DNA from: Nafulsella turpanensis ZLM-10
GTDB taxonomy: Bacteria > Bacteroidota > Bacteroidia > Cytophagales > Cyclobacteriaceae
Reading direction: 5' to 3'
Length of the DNA stretch: 56,529 bases
NCBI RefSeq assembly: GCF_000346615.1
Contig: NZ_ANNU01000054.1
Location: 1-56,529, forward strand
Position numbers and translations under genes: made by a program. Positions 8,113 through 16,053 of this stretch are shown one piece after another. A model generated the notes under the pieces. That model was not told the origin of the DNA. It ran no database searches and saw only the letters and a program-made list of their open reading frames with translations. How positions within the stretch are numbered: position 1 is the first letter of the stretch; each line of letters begins with the position of its first letter.

Positions 8113-8706
8113 ATGAATAAAAAAGTAAAAAAGGGACTGATAGAATATGGCATCTTGGGGGCAGTAGCGCTGACACTCTATTTAACCGGCCTCCACACCC
8201 CTATCATTGGCTTCCTGCAGCAGGGCCTGCTCCAGACCGGCCTTTTCCGCCCAACGACGGAAGAAATAAATGAAGCAACTACTCTACACCCAAACCCGCC
8301 GGCCGATTTCAGCCTCCAGCTCCGCAATGCAGCAGGCGAAGAAGTGACACTGGAGGAATTCAGAGGGAAAGTTATTTTTATTAACTTCTGGACAACCTGG
8401 TGCCCACCCTGCATCGCAGAAATGCCTGGCATCAATAAGCTGTATCAGGATTTACAGGCCGAAGAGGTAGTATTCCTGATGGTATCGCTCGACGATGATT
8501 TTGAAAAGGCCAGGCGCTTTCAGGAAAAGAAAGGCTTTGATTTTGACGTATACCAGCCGAGCGGAAGACTACCGGCAATGTACCGGAGCCAGAGCATTCC
8601 TACCACTTTTGTAATCGATGCCCGCGGTGGTCTGGCTCTCACGCAATCGGGCATGGCCGACTACGATACCCAGGAATTCAGGGAGTTCCTCCGCAGGCTG
8701 CAGTAA
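8113..8706 (+). CDS. Membrane-anchored TlpA-like thiol-disulfide oxidoreductase (copy 1)
   Basis: A 197-residue protein. The N-terminus has an uncleaved transmembrane anchor (about 11-38), a linker, then a TlpA/ResA thioredoxin domain with WCPPC (Cys97 and Cys100), FRGKVIFINFW before it and the cis-Pro block SIPTTFVIDARG after it. Such proteins reduce or oxidise periplasmic thiols, for instance in cytochrome c maturation. The whole protein is closely similar to the gene at 28136 (same anchor, linker length and core), so the two are paralogues. No partner gene in the same transcript is clear. Confidence 0.9.
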   Translation: MNKKVKKGLIEYGILGAVALTLYLTGLHTPIIGFLQQGLLQTGLFRPTTEEINEATTLHPNPPADFSLQLRNAAGEEVTLEEFRGKVIFINFWTTWCPPCIAEMPGINKLYQDLQAEEVVFLMVSLDDDFEKARRFQEKKGFDFDVYQPSGRLPAMYRSQSIPTTFVIDARGGLALTQSGMADYDTQEFREFLRRLQ

Positions 8707-9046
8707 GGCTTCGCAATGTTTGCGGTGGAAAGCTTACTGTAGGCTGGGCAACCGCAGGATACAAAAGAGAAAAGTTTATGAAGATGAAACTGCTGAGCCC
8801 TCTCCTACTTTCAGCCAAAAACCTTTCCCCTTTTAACTGATACGCCCCCTCCCCTCGAACTGTCAGCTACAAATGATTCAAACAGAAAAAAGTGTAGCGG
8901 CTTGGCTGCTTTGCTCTACTTACGGCTTTACGACCTCGTTCCCTGTTCATACTTCCCTACACTAGCTCACCCGCTAAGCAACCGCTATTTAAAACAAATG
9001 AAGCCGGCTGGCGGTTACAGAAGTCAAGCCACGACCGACAGCGGAT
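8707..9046. other. Intergenic stretch (340 bp)
   Basis: No gene, tRNA or clear terminator seen. The possible frames here have no recognisable protein pattern. Confidence 0.5.
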
Positions 9047-9478
9047 ATGCAGCACTTTCAACGCACCTTCTTTGGCTGCTGGAGCCTTCTCTTTTTACTT
9101 TTTGCTTACTGGCAGTGGAATGACCCGGACCCCACCCTTTGGGTGAGTATCTATGGTTTTGCCGCGCTCATGGCTGGCACTGCTGCCGCCGGAAGGTTTC
9201 CCATGCCAGTTCTTATTACAGTTTTTTTTCTCGGCCTGGCAGGCTTTGCCTATATGTATCCTGGTGCTGTAGGCGACTGGATTGCACAGGAGTGGCAGCA
9301 GCAGGACCTCTCCATGAAAACCCAACGTATGGAAGAGGCCCGGGAGGCCTTCGGGCTCCTGATTGTTGCAGCTGTTCTGGGCCTGGCTGCACTTATCGGC
9401 TGGCGCGAAAACGGACAAAAACAAAAGAACCTCCATCTAATAAAAAAGAAAAGCCATAAAATATATCGAGGAAAATAG
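9047..9478 (+). CDS. TMEM220-family small membrane protein
   Basis: A 143-residue protein with the signature of the TMEM220 helix family: an N-terminal membrane helix, then AYWQWNDPDPTLWVSIYGFAA, two more helices (about 35-70) and a final helix around 108-125 before a basic tail. The W-NDPDP-x2-W motif is the family's hallmark. Function is unknown in all organisms. It sits 62 bases in front of the PQQ-type propeller gene and could share its transcript. Confidence 0.8.
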   Translation: MQHFQRTFFGCWSLLFLLFAYWQWNDPDPTLWVSIYGFAALMAGTAAAGRFPMPVLITVFFLGLAGFAYMYPGAVGDWIAQEWQQQDLSMKTQRMEEAREAFGLLIVAAVLGLAALIGWRENGQKQKNLHLIKKKSHKIYRGK

Positions 9479-9539
9479 CACTATGACCTAAATCATCGAT
9501 TCTTCAGCAAATAATTAGAGTATCCTAAATATTGATAGT

Positions 9540-11066
9540 ATGAAACCACACCTACCCAACATGAGAGTCCTTACTCTAGAAAGCCTCTACCATTTTTTCA
9601 GAGAAGCCCTCTTTGTCGGAGCCTTGCTTTTGCCCTGCCTGTTAACGCCCTTTGGCAGCACCCATGCCCAGACGGACGCCGCTATTCTCGTAGAGGTAGC
9701 GCCAGCTCCTGCTGCTGAGGTAAACCCTGAGTTGGCAGAGAGTCTTTGGAATCAGCACTCGACCATGGAGAGCACCATTAACAGCGGCAATGTGGCTAAT
9801 ATGGAACTAAACTGGAAGTACCTTACGCCAACCCCTGTAAGTCATGCCCCTGTAATTGATGAAACCGGTTCTGCTGTTTACTTTGCAGACTGGGGAGGCA
9901 CTGTATACAAAGTCGACCGAACTTCCGGTAAGCTCATCTGGAAAAACAAAGTGGAAGAGCCCATGAAGAGCTGGCCCTGGCATGGCCTGGCCGGTACAGG
10001 AGTACTGGCAGAAGGAAAACTCATTGAAGCCAGTGTGGAGGGCACTGCTTTTGCCCTGGATACGGCCACCGGCGATGTACTCTGGCAAACCAGCTTCACC
10101 GAAGATGAACAAGCAGGCAACCTGAGTGAGCTTTTCTACCATAATGGACTGATATACATAGGTGTACAGTCGGTAGAGGAGCCTATGACAAAGATGAAGA
10201 AAAACTTTAAGCCCGATTTCCAGGGAGAAGTGGTGGCCCTGGATGTAAATACCGGAAGAACGGTATGGGAAAGACCGCTGGTAACCCCTCCTCATACCGG
10301 AGTTCCCATGTGGGCTTCCTTCGCCCTGGACCCTGACTTAAACATGCTTTACTTCACCACCGGCAACAATTACACAGGAGAAGCATCCGAACTCTCCGAT
10401 GCCGTTATTGCCGTAGATGCCACTACCGGAGAAATGAAATGGCATAATCAGGTAACGCAGCACGATGTTTGGACCCCCGCACATCCGGAAGGACCAGATT
10501 ATGACTTTGCCGGAGGTGCTCAGCTTTTTGTAGCCAATGTAAACGGGCAAGACCGAAAACTGGTGGGCGCCGCCCAGAAAAGTGGCTTCTACCATGTATT
10601 TGATGCAGCCACTGGTGAGAAAATATGGAGCACCTCCTTCGGTTACGGCGGCGTGCAGGGAGGAATGCATGGAGAGGCTTCCATTGGAAATGGTATGGTA
10701 TTTGGATGGAGCAATAATGGCTTTCAAATCCCGGGTGATCCCAGCAAGTATCCAATTTCAGTAAAAGCCCTGAATGCAGCCACCGGCTCTCATAAATGGG
10801 TGAAAAATCATGCACAGCCTGCCTCCATTGTGCCCGGCTATTTAGCCAATGATGTATATTTCGTAGGTTCACTGGATGGTACCCTGCAGGCTTATGAAGC
10901 CGGTTCCGGCAAGCAGCTCCACAGCGTTAAAAATCCTGTCCCTATTCTTTCGTGGCTGTGGGTGCGGGATAATACACTCTACTTTGGCGGCGGCTCCCCA
11001 AAACTACTGGGCAAATGGGTAAAGCCTGGCGAAAATGGGATGTACGCCTATACCGTCAAAAAATAA
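9540..11066 (+). CDS. Secreted PQQ-binding-like beta-propeller dehydrogenase
   Basis: A 508-residue secreted protein; the signal peptide (from Met1 or Met8) ends at THAQ. Repeated propeller blades carry tryptophan-docking motifs such as DRTSGKLIWKN, DTATGDVLWQT, DVNTGRTVWER, DATTGEMKWHN and DAATGEKIWST, as in eight-bladed PQQ alcohol or polyvinyl-alcohol dehydrogenases. QHDVWTPAHPEGPDYDF is the usual loop near the active site. It is likely a periplasmic alcohol or sugar oxidase, but the adjacent-Cys ring and a cytochrome c domain typical of quinohaemoproteins are absent, so electron transfer must use a partner. A terminator follows. Confidence 0.82.
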   Translation: MKPHLPNMRVLTLESLYHFFREALFVGALLLPCLLTPFGSTHAQTDAAILVEVAPAPAAEVNPELAESLWNQHSTMESTINSGNVANMELNWKYLTPTPVSHAPVIDETGSAVYFADWGGTVYKVDRTSGKLIWKNKVEEPMKSWPWHGLAGTGVLAEGKLIEASVEGTAFALDTATGDVLWQTSFTEDEQAGNLSELFYHNGLIYIGVQSVEEPMTKMKKNFKPDFQGEVVALDVNTGRTVWERPLVTPPHTGVPMWASFALDPDLNMLYFTTGNNYTGEASELSDAVIAVDATTGEMKWHNQVTQHDVWTPAHPEGPDYDFAGGAQLFVANVNGQDRKLVGAAQKSGFYHVFDAATGEKIWSTSFGYGGVQGGMHGEASIGNGMVFGWSNNGFQIPGDPSKYPISVKALNAATGSHKWVKNHAQPASIVPGYLANDVYFVGSLDGTLQAYEAGSGKQLHSVKNPVPILSWLWVRDNTLYFGGGSPKLLGKWVKPGENGMYAYTVKK

Positions 11067-11094
11067 ATAGCAAACAGGAATTGAACTAAAAAAT

Positions 11095-11136
11095 AAAAGG
11101 GATAAAGCAAATAAGTAGTGCTTTATCCCTTTTTTA
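11095..11136 (+). terminator. Terminator of the PQQ propeller gene
   Basis: An AAAAGGGATAAAGCA / TGCTTTATCCCTTTT stem of 15 bp followed by T's, 28 bases after the stop codon. Confidence 0.85.
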
Positions 11137-11439
11137 TAACGAGGTTTTAGCAAAGGAGCTCTGTTCGTCCTCCTCGCCTATTGTTTTTAAATACAAAACT
11201 ATCTGATCCGGCCCCTCTTCAGAAACCGCTGTTTCATCGAACTAGGCATAGCCCCAAGTCCGTGGCGCACCTGAAGCCTCTAGGCAAAATCAAACATTTT
11301 GTAAACCAAAGACCCTAAACCAGGCTTTTCCGAGTATAGCTTTACATCCTCTACCTGCCATCCTCCCTCAGCGTCTTTAAAAAAAAGGAAAGCCCATCAG
11401 CCAGTAGCGGTGCTGAAACAGGCAGCGTGCAGAAGCTTC
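11137..11439. other. Region between PQQ propeller and HMA protein
   Basis: Apart from the frameshifted minus-strand reading frame at 11280-11443, listed separately, nothing is recognisable in this 303-base stretch. Confidence 0.4.
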
Positions 11440-11443
11440 TCAT
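11280..11443 (-). pseudogene. Frameshifted short gene overlapping the HMA protein stop
   Basis: On the minus strand an ATG at 11443 overlaps the TGA of the heavy-metal protein in an ATGA arrangement. The frame reads MRSFCTLPVSAPLLADGLSF up to a run of eight T (eight A on the plus strand, about 11381-11388), after which it soon stops. One extra T would join it to a second frame, KDAEGGWQVEDVKLYSEKPG then LGSLVYKMFDFA and a stop at 11280. The joined product of 54 residues looks like real protein, so this is either a recent frameshift or a sequencing error in a homopolymer. Family unknown. Confidence 0.45.
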
Positions 11444-11643
11444 CCTTTTACATGAAAACCGGCATCTGCCACGGCCTTTTCTACCTCTTCGTCTTTAAAA
11501 TTACCCTTCACCGTTAGTACCTTCTCCTTACTGTTCGTGTCTACCTCCCACGACTCCACATCAGGCACACTGTTCAGGTAAGGCATTACATTTCTTACAC
11601 AGCTATCGCAATTTATATCTGTTTTAAACTTTCTGGTTTTCAT
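11440..11643 (-). CDS. Small heavy-metal-associated (HMA) domain protein
   Basis: A 67-residue single-domain protein. The beta-alpha-beta-beta-alpha-beta ferredoxin-like HMA fold is suggested by KFKTDINCDSCV with Cys12 and Cys15 (the CxxC metal site), then VESWEVDTNSKEKVLTVKG and a final helix VEKAVADAGF. This is the size of a CopZ-like copper chaperone or a mercury-binding MerP fragment; the usual Met before CxxC (GMTC) is absent. The next frame downstream overlaps its stop codon. Confidence 0.8.
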   Translation of the reverse strand: MKTRKFKTDINCDSCVRNVMPYLNSVPDVESWEVDTNSKEKVLTVKGNFKDEEVEKAVADAGFHVKG

Positions 11644-11810
11644 ATCAATCTGTTATTTTATTAGTCACCTGTTATTAATATACCCCATCAGGAATTGAAG
11701 GTTACATTTCCCTCCTATCCCGGCTCTCCCTTTACCTGACGCTGCTTTTCTTCCTCAGTTTTTAATGTTAACAGATTCTGTCTACAGGCGTTATACAAAC
11801 ATCACCCTAA

Positions 11811-12092
11811 ATGAATAATTGTATGACCGACGTAAGTACAGACCATCCGGAAAACATTCCCTACATAGAGTTAGCGGAAGAAGGCCGACAGATTTCTTTT
11901 CGCAAAGACTGCCCCGGAGCAATAAAAATTTATCGAAAAGTTAATGAGGACGAGCGGGAATTACTCATCCAGCAGACAAGAACCCCTTACCTGGATAAGG
12001 AGAAGTTTCCTTCAGGAACCAAACTCACCTATTCAGTAGAACTGGAGCAAGGCAACGAAACCAAAAAATATGAACTGAAAGCCAGGGTTTAG
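11811..12092 (+). CDS. Hypothetical small cytosolic protein
   Basis: A 93-residue charged protein with no signal or membrane segment. Residues 25-92 alternate hydrophobic and charged positions (IKIYRKVNEDERELLIQQT, then LTYSVELEQGNETKKYEL), suggesting a single beta-sandwich of fibronectin III type, but I recognise no family. The coding-like residue composition supports a real gene. An in-frame second ATG lies at residue 5. It stands alone, convergent with the FNT gene. Confidence 0.55.
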   Translation: MNNCMTDVSTDHPENIPYIELAEEGRQISFRKDCPGAIKIYRKVNEDERELLIQQTRTPYLDKEKFPSGTKLTYSVELEQGNETKKYELKARV

Positions 12093-12149
12093 GCAGAAAC
12101 AAGCCACCTATCTTTTATATCAAGAAAAATGCTACCTCCTGTAATTCTT

Positions 12150-12959
12150 TTAATCTCCTGCTCTAACCTGCGCATGGTTGAGGGCTGCCACAATAATTAC
12201 CCCTCCGGTTATGTTGCCCAAGAGGGTAGGTAGAATGTAGCTTCCAAGCACCTCCAGCCATGATGCCTCCCCCATGGCTGCCAGGGTAAAGGTTTCAACC
12301 GATCCGACAATTACATGGCTAAAATGCCCAAGGCCTACGATAAAGGTAACAATAATAATTACCCACACCTTCTCTGATTCTGAATAAGGCAGCAGCCACA
12401 CCATCAGGGCAATAAGCCAGCCAGCAAAGATTCCACTCACAAAGGTAGTTCCAAAATCAGGCTTCATTGCCTTATGGCCAATATCAGCAAAAACCTGGAG
12501 CAAATGACTGTCAAATACAGAGGTATGCGTTACCACCAGGGCAAAGAGGAAAGTTCCTAATAAATTAGCCGCCAGTACCACTCCCCATAGCCGTAATACA
12601 TTCCAGAATATTCTGGCACTTTTGCGGTGCAGGAGGGGCAGCACAGGTGTAAGCGTATTTTCTGTAAATAGCTGCTGTTTGCCTAAAATAACAATAAGAA
12701 AGCCAACGGTATAACCAAAGTTGGAAAGAAGAGGCACCCATTTTGCCTCCGGCAGGTAGGATATCAGCAAACCTTCTGCAAGCATGGAAATTCCCATGGA
12801 CAAACCTGCCGCCAGGCCCGACCAGAACAAACTCGACGAGGTGCGGGTAAGCTCAGATTCCGCCTCCTTAAGAATGGTGTGATGAATGATACTGGCAGTT
12901 GGCGATTTACGCTCTTCTGCTTCCTCATGGACTTGATTGGACTGATTTTCTTGTAACAT
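12150..12959 (-). CDS. Formate/nitrite transporter family channel
   Basis: A 269-residue FNT-family membrane protein, nearer to the YfdC branch than to FocA or NirC. About six membrane segments follow a 45-residue polar N-terminus. The hallmark GKQQLFTENTLTPVLPLL is present, and the later GLGHFSHVIVGSVETF and NITGGVIIVAALNHAQVR correspond to the second half of the pore with its conserved His. FNT proteins form pentameric channels for small monovalent anions. The substrate here cannot be assigned. Monocistronic. Confidence 0.85.
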   Translation of the reverse strand: MLQENQSNQVHEEAEERKSPTASIIHHTILKEAESELTRTSSSLFWSGLAAGLSMGISMLAEGLLISYLPEAKWVPLLSNFGYTVGFLIVILGKQQLFTENTLTPVLPLLHRKSARIFWNVLRLWGVVLAANLLGTFLFALVVTHTSVFDSHLLQVFADIGHKAMKPDFGTTFVSGIFAGWLIALMVWLLPYSESEKVWVIIIVTFIVGLGHFSHVIVGSVETFTLAAMGEASWLEVLGSYILPTLLGNITGGVIIVAALNHAQVRAGD

Positions 12960-13304
12960 GGAAAAAGTTTTACTGCATGGCAGAGGATTTCCTTTTCCTG
13001 ATTACCTCAGAATAACAGGGCTGACCTCTAAAACAATGGCACAACATCATATACTCCAAGTGGATTTATAAGTTGCAGCCATTTACTTATCCACCATCAT
13101 TTTTTACTCCTCAGGCAACCGCTCATTAAATAATTTAACACCATGTACTTATGGTAAATTTTGCTGTTAACATTAATTGAGAGGTCTTTCTAAGCATAAA
13201 AAACGGAAAAACCCGGATGTAAAAATAAAAGGCCTGAGAATTGACTCCCAGGCCTTAAAGCTTATATTATAAATATTTTTTCTTTCAGCTATTCACCGCC
13301 AGTA
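12960..13304. other. Region between the FNT gene and the feo operon
   Basis: This holds the terminator at 13229-13257 that serves the feo operon, and presumably the promoter of the FNT gene next to 12959. No gene pattern is seen. Confidence 0.5.
13229..13257 (-). terminator. Terminator of the feo operon
   Basis: On the minus strand AAGGCCTG / CAGGCCTT form an 8-bp stem around a 12-base loop, and the T-rich TTTTATTTTT follows. It is about 48 bases past the last gene of the operon. Confidence 0.75.
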
Positions 13305-13442
13305 TTATTGGTTAGCCGGATTAGACGAGCATTTCGCACAGCCGCTCCCGCCTTCCATCTTCTTCTTTTTAAAAAATGTATTGTAGATGCCATAAGCTAT
13401 AACGGCAAAGAAAATCGCAAATACCAGCAGTTCCTGTATCAT
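13305..13442 (-). CDS. FeoB-associated Cys-rich membrane protein
   Basis: A 45-residue protein, starting at the ATG at 13442, two bases past the feoB stop. It has one membrane helix (LLVFAIFFAVIAYGIYNTFF), a Lys4 patch and a cysteine pair CAKC near the C-terminus, the layout of the small proteins found next to feoB in many Bacteroidota and Firmicutes. A longer upstream frame exists but lies within feoB. The role in iron uptake is not established; it may assist the FeoB pore or carry Fe2+. Confidence 0.8.
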   Translation of the reverse strand: MIQELLVFAIFFAVIAYGIYNTFFKKKKMEGGSGCAKCSSNPANQ

Positions 13443-13444
13443 AG

Positions 13445-15571
13445 TTAAGACAAGGTTTGATAAACGATAAAGGCAGAAATATACGCCAGCCCGGTTAAAT
13501 AAGCCGTCTGTATCAGTGGCCATTTCCAGCCCTTTGTTTCGCGATGTACGACTGCTATGGTGCTCATGCACTGCATGGCAAAAGCATAGAAAACCAATAG
13601 CGACCAACCTACAGCCGTAGTATACATCGCCTGCCCATCGGGCCTTATTTCAGCTTTCAAACGCTCCTGTATGGTCATTTGTTCCTCAGGGTTTTCTCCT
13701 ATGCTATATAAAGTTGCAATGGTCGAAACAAACACTTCGCGCGCGGCAAAGGAGGTTACAAGGGCAATGCCTATTTTCCAGTCATAACCCAGGGGCTCAA
13801 TAATGGGTTCAATGGCTTTCCCAATAATTCCCGCATAGGAGGCTTCCAGCTCTTTCGATAATACCACATTCCGGTACTCCTCCATGGCTGCTTCCGTCTG
13901 TACTTCCGGAACCGGCACCGAAGCCACCGCTTCTGCAATATTATCGCCCGGTCCGTAAGAGGCCATAACCCACAGTACGACCGAGATGGCGAGAATGATT
14001 TTACCCGCCTCCATTACAAAGGTCTTCGATTTCTCCAGCATTGTCAGCCCCACATTGCGCCAGCGGGGCACCTGGTACAGGGGCAATTCCACGACCAGGT
14101 AACCTTTGTTTTTCACCCTTATAAAGCCCTTCATAAGCAGGGCCGACAAAAGAGCCGCCACAATGCCTAGCAAATACATTCCCATTAGCGCTACCGCCTG
14201 TAAATGGAAAATGCCATAGTAGGCATCAGGCACCACTACCCCTATCAGGATAACATATACCGGCAGGCGGGCCGAACAGCTCATGAGGGGAACCACCATA
14301 ATGGTGATAAGCCGATCCTTGGTGTTTCCGATATTGCGCGCCGCCATAATGGCCGGGATGGCACAGGCCATGCCTGAAATAAGGGGCACCACGCTTTTCC
14401 CATTCAGCCCAAAGGGCCGCATGAGCTTATCGGTAAGAAAAACCGCCCGCGACATATAGCCGGTATCTTCCAGAATGGCCAGGAAACCAAACAGAAGGGC
14501 AATCTGGGGAACAAAAATAACAATACCACCTATGCCGGGGATAATCCCTTCGGTAAGCAGACTGGTAAGTGCTCCTGCCGGCAAGACCTCCTGTAGCCAG
14601 CTGGCTGTATTCACAAATAAAAGATCTATCAGGTCCATTGGCACAGAAGCCCAGGAGAAAATAGCCTGAAAGATCAATAACAGTATGCCCAGGAAGAGCA
14701 AATAGCCTCCTACCGGATGCAGCAGTACCTTGTCGAGCTTTTTGGTGACAGACTTCGGCTTTACCGATTTACGGCTTACTACCTGCTTAATAATATCCTG
14801 AATTTTATCATAACGCAGGGTGGTCTCCTGCGCCTGCATACGCGCTACATCTAAGGAGTGCTTCTCGATGAGGGCCTGCAGCAATAAAGACTGATCCTTC
14901 CCCAGCAATTCAGGTTCATCGGCAAATTTAAGTACATGAAGCGCCTGATAGTCATGAGAGTAACCAAACAGCTCCTTTATCTCCTGTATCAGTTCGGCCG
15001 ATACAAGATCGTCTGTATCCAGAAAGGGAGGCGCCACGGTAAAGGTATTTTCCTTCATCGCCTCTTTTACCGCCTCCAGTCCCTGCCGGTTCCGGGCCGA
15101 GGCCACAATTACCGGCACGCCCAGTTCCTGGTACAGCTTATAGGTATTAACGGATATACCCTTCTGCACGGCAGCATCTTCCATATTCAGCACCAGTGTA
15201 AGAGGAATGCCCAGGTCGATAAGCTGCGAAACAAAAAACAGGCTTCGCTCCATGTTGCCCATATCAGCAATGGCCAGCACAGCATCGGGTTGGGTATTCT
15301 TTTCCTGTCCGCACAGTACCTGGTACACTACCCGCTCATCTTCCGAACGCGGAAAAAGACTGTAGGTACCGGGCAGGTCTACCACACTCAGCTTCTGATC
15401 GGAACCCAGGCGTACTGTTCCGGTTTTCTTATCGACCGTTACACCGGGGTAATTCCCAATTTTCTGGTTAAGATCTGTTAAGTGGTTAAAGATGGTCGAT
15501 TTCCCCACATTAGGGATGCCGGCCAGCGCAACTAACTGTAACTGTGGTTTTATTTGGGTTACTGTACTCAT
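13445..15571 (-). CDS. feoB: Ferrous iron transporter FeoB
   Basis: A 708-residue protein. The N-terminal G domain has G1 GIPNVGKST (18-26), then YPGVTVDKKTG (switch I), G3 VDLPGTYSL and G4 NMED. The membrane part carries the two Gate repeats, with GIIPGIGGIVIFVPQI and PVYVILIGVVVPDAY, and the SGMACAIPAIMAARNI block with the conserved Cys. FeoB imports Fe2+ across the inner membrane with GTPase-driven conformational change. The length matches the family. It lies 8 bases after feoA and 2 bases before the Cys-rich gene, so all three form one operon. Confidence 0.97.
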   Translation of the reverse strand: MSTVTQIKPQLQLVALAGIPNVGKSTIFNHLTDLNQKIGNYPGVTVDKKTGTVRLGSDQKLSVVDLPGTYSLFPRSEDERVVYQVLCGQEKNTQPDAVLAIADMGNMERSLFFVSQLIDLGIPLTLVLNMEDAAVQKGISVNTYKLYQELGVPVIVASARNRQGLEAVKEAMKENTFTVAPPFLDTDDLVSAELIQEIKELFGYSHDYQALHVLKFADEPELLGKDQSLLLQALIEKHSLDVARMQAQETTLRYDKIQDIIKQVVSRKSVKPKSVTKKLDKVLLHPVGGYLLFLGILLLIFQAIFSWASVPMDLIDLLFVNTASWLQEVLPAGALTSLLTEGIIPGIGGIVIFVPQIALLFGFLAILEDTGYMSRAVFLTDKLMRPFGLNGKSVVPLISGMACAIPAIMAARNIGNTKDRLITIMVVPLMSCSARLPVYVILIGVVVPDAYYGIFHLQAVALMGMYLLGIVAALLSALLMKGFIRVKNKGYLVVELPLYQVPRWRNVGLTMLEKSKTFVMEAGKIILAISVVLWVMASYGPGDNIAEAVASVPVPEVQTEAAMEEYRNVVLSKELEASYAGIIGKAIEPIIEPLGYDWKIGIALVTSFAAREVFVSTIATLYSIGENPEEQMTIQERLKAEIRPDGQAMYTTAVGWSLLVFYAFAMQCMSTIAVVHRETKGWKWPLIQTAYLTGLAYISAFIVYQTLS

Positions 15572-15579
15572 GCGCCGGT

Positions 15580-15810
15580 TTAAATAGTTTCTACTTTAAC
15601 AAACTGAGCCTCATCTTTTCGGAGTGCAATTACGGCATCATCAACCTGAAAAGCCATAGGGTCGCCCAAAGGAGCAATATGGAGTAGGATTAGCCGCTTG
15701 CCCGGCAAAATACCCATTTCCAGAAGCTTTAAGGAAACTTCCGACTCTTCTATTTCCCGGACCTCAACCTCCTGGTGAACATCCATTTTATCTGCTGAAA
15801 TAAGGCTCAT
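15580..15810 (-). CDS. feoA: FeoA, ferrous iron transport accessory protein
   Basis: A 76-residue SH3-like protein with the family pattern: EIEESEVSLKLLEMGILPGKRLILLHIAPLGDP then MAFQVDDAVIALRKDEA. FeoA is a cytosolic partner thought to stimulate or assemble FeoB. It is the first gene of the feoA-feoB operon; a TAnnTTTG box lies 24-31 bases upstream. Confidence 0.95.
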   Translation of the reverse strand: MSLISADKMDVHQEVEVREIEESEVSLKLLEMGILPGKRLILLHIAPLGDPMAFQVDDAVIALRKDEAQFVKVETI

Positions 15811-15833
15811 TACTTATTTAGAATTATTACAAA

Positions 15834-15841
15834 CAAAAGTA
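15834..15841 (-). promoter_or_regulatory. Probable feoA promoter -7 element
   Basis: TACTTTTG on the minus strand fits the Bacteroidota TAnnTTTG box. Nineteen bases further upstream (15861-15864) is TTTA, three of four bases of the TTTG -33 element. The transcript would start about 17 bases before the feoA ATG. No Fur or DtxR box was identified with certainty. Confidence 0.5.
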
Positions 15842-15978
15842 AGCCAAGCACTTGAATATATAAACTAAAAGCGCCTTAAATTTTGCCTTTATTCCACCAG
15901 CCATGCGTATTAAAGAGGAAGCAAAGCGCCAGAAACAGATAAAGTGCCACAAGCTTAAAGGAACAACCTGTGAAAAAC

Positions 15979-16009
15979 AAAAAGCGGCTGAGGAATACCT
16001 CAACCGCTC
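15979..16009 (-). terminator. Terminator of the kinase-like gene
   Basis: On the minus strand AGCGGTTGAGG / CCTCAGCCGCT pair with one mismatch around a short loop, followed by TTTTTGTTTTT. It is 45 bases past the stop at 16054. Confidence 0.75.
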
Positions 16010-16053
16010 ATTAAAAAGAAAACAAAGCTATCATTTGGGCAAGGCCGGCAGAT

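Noticed and set aside
9807-10295. Long minus-strand frames opposite the PQQ propeller gene
   Set aside because: Antisense to a clear gene; no motif, no neighbours.
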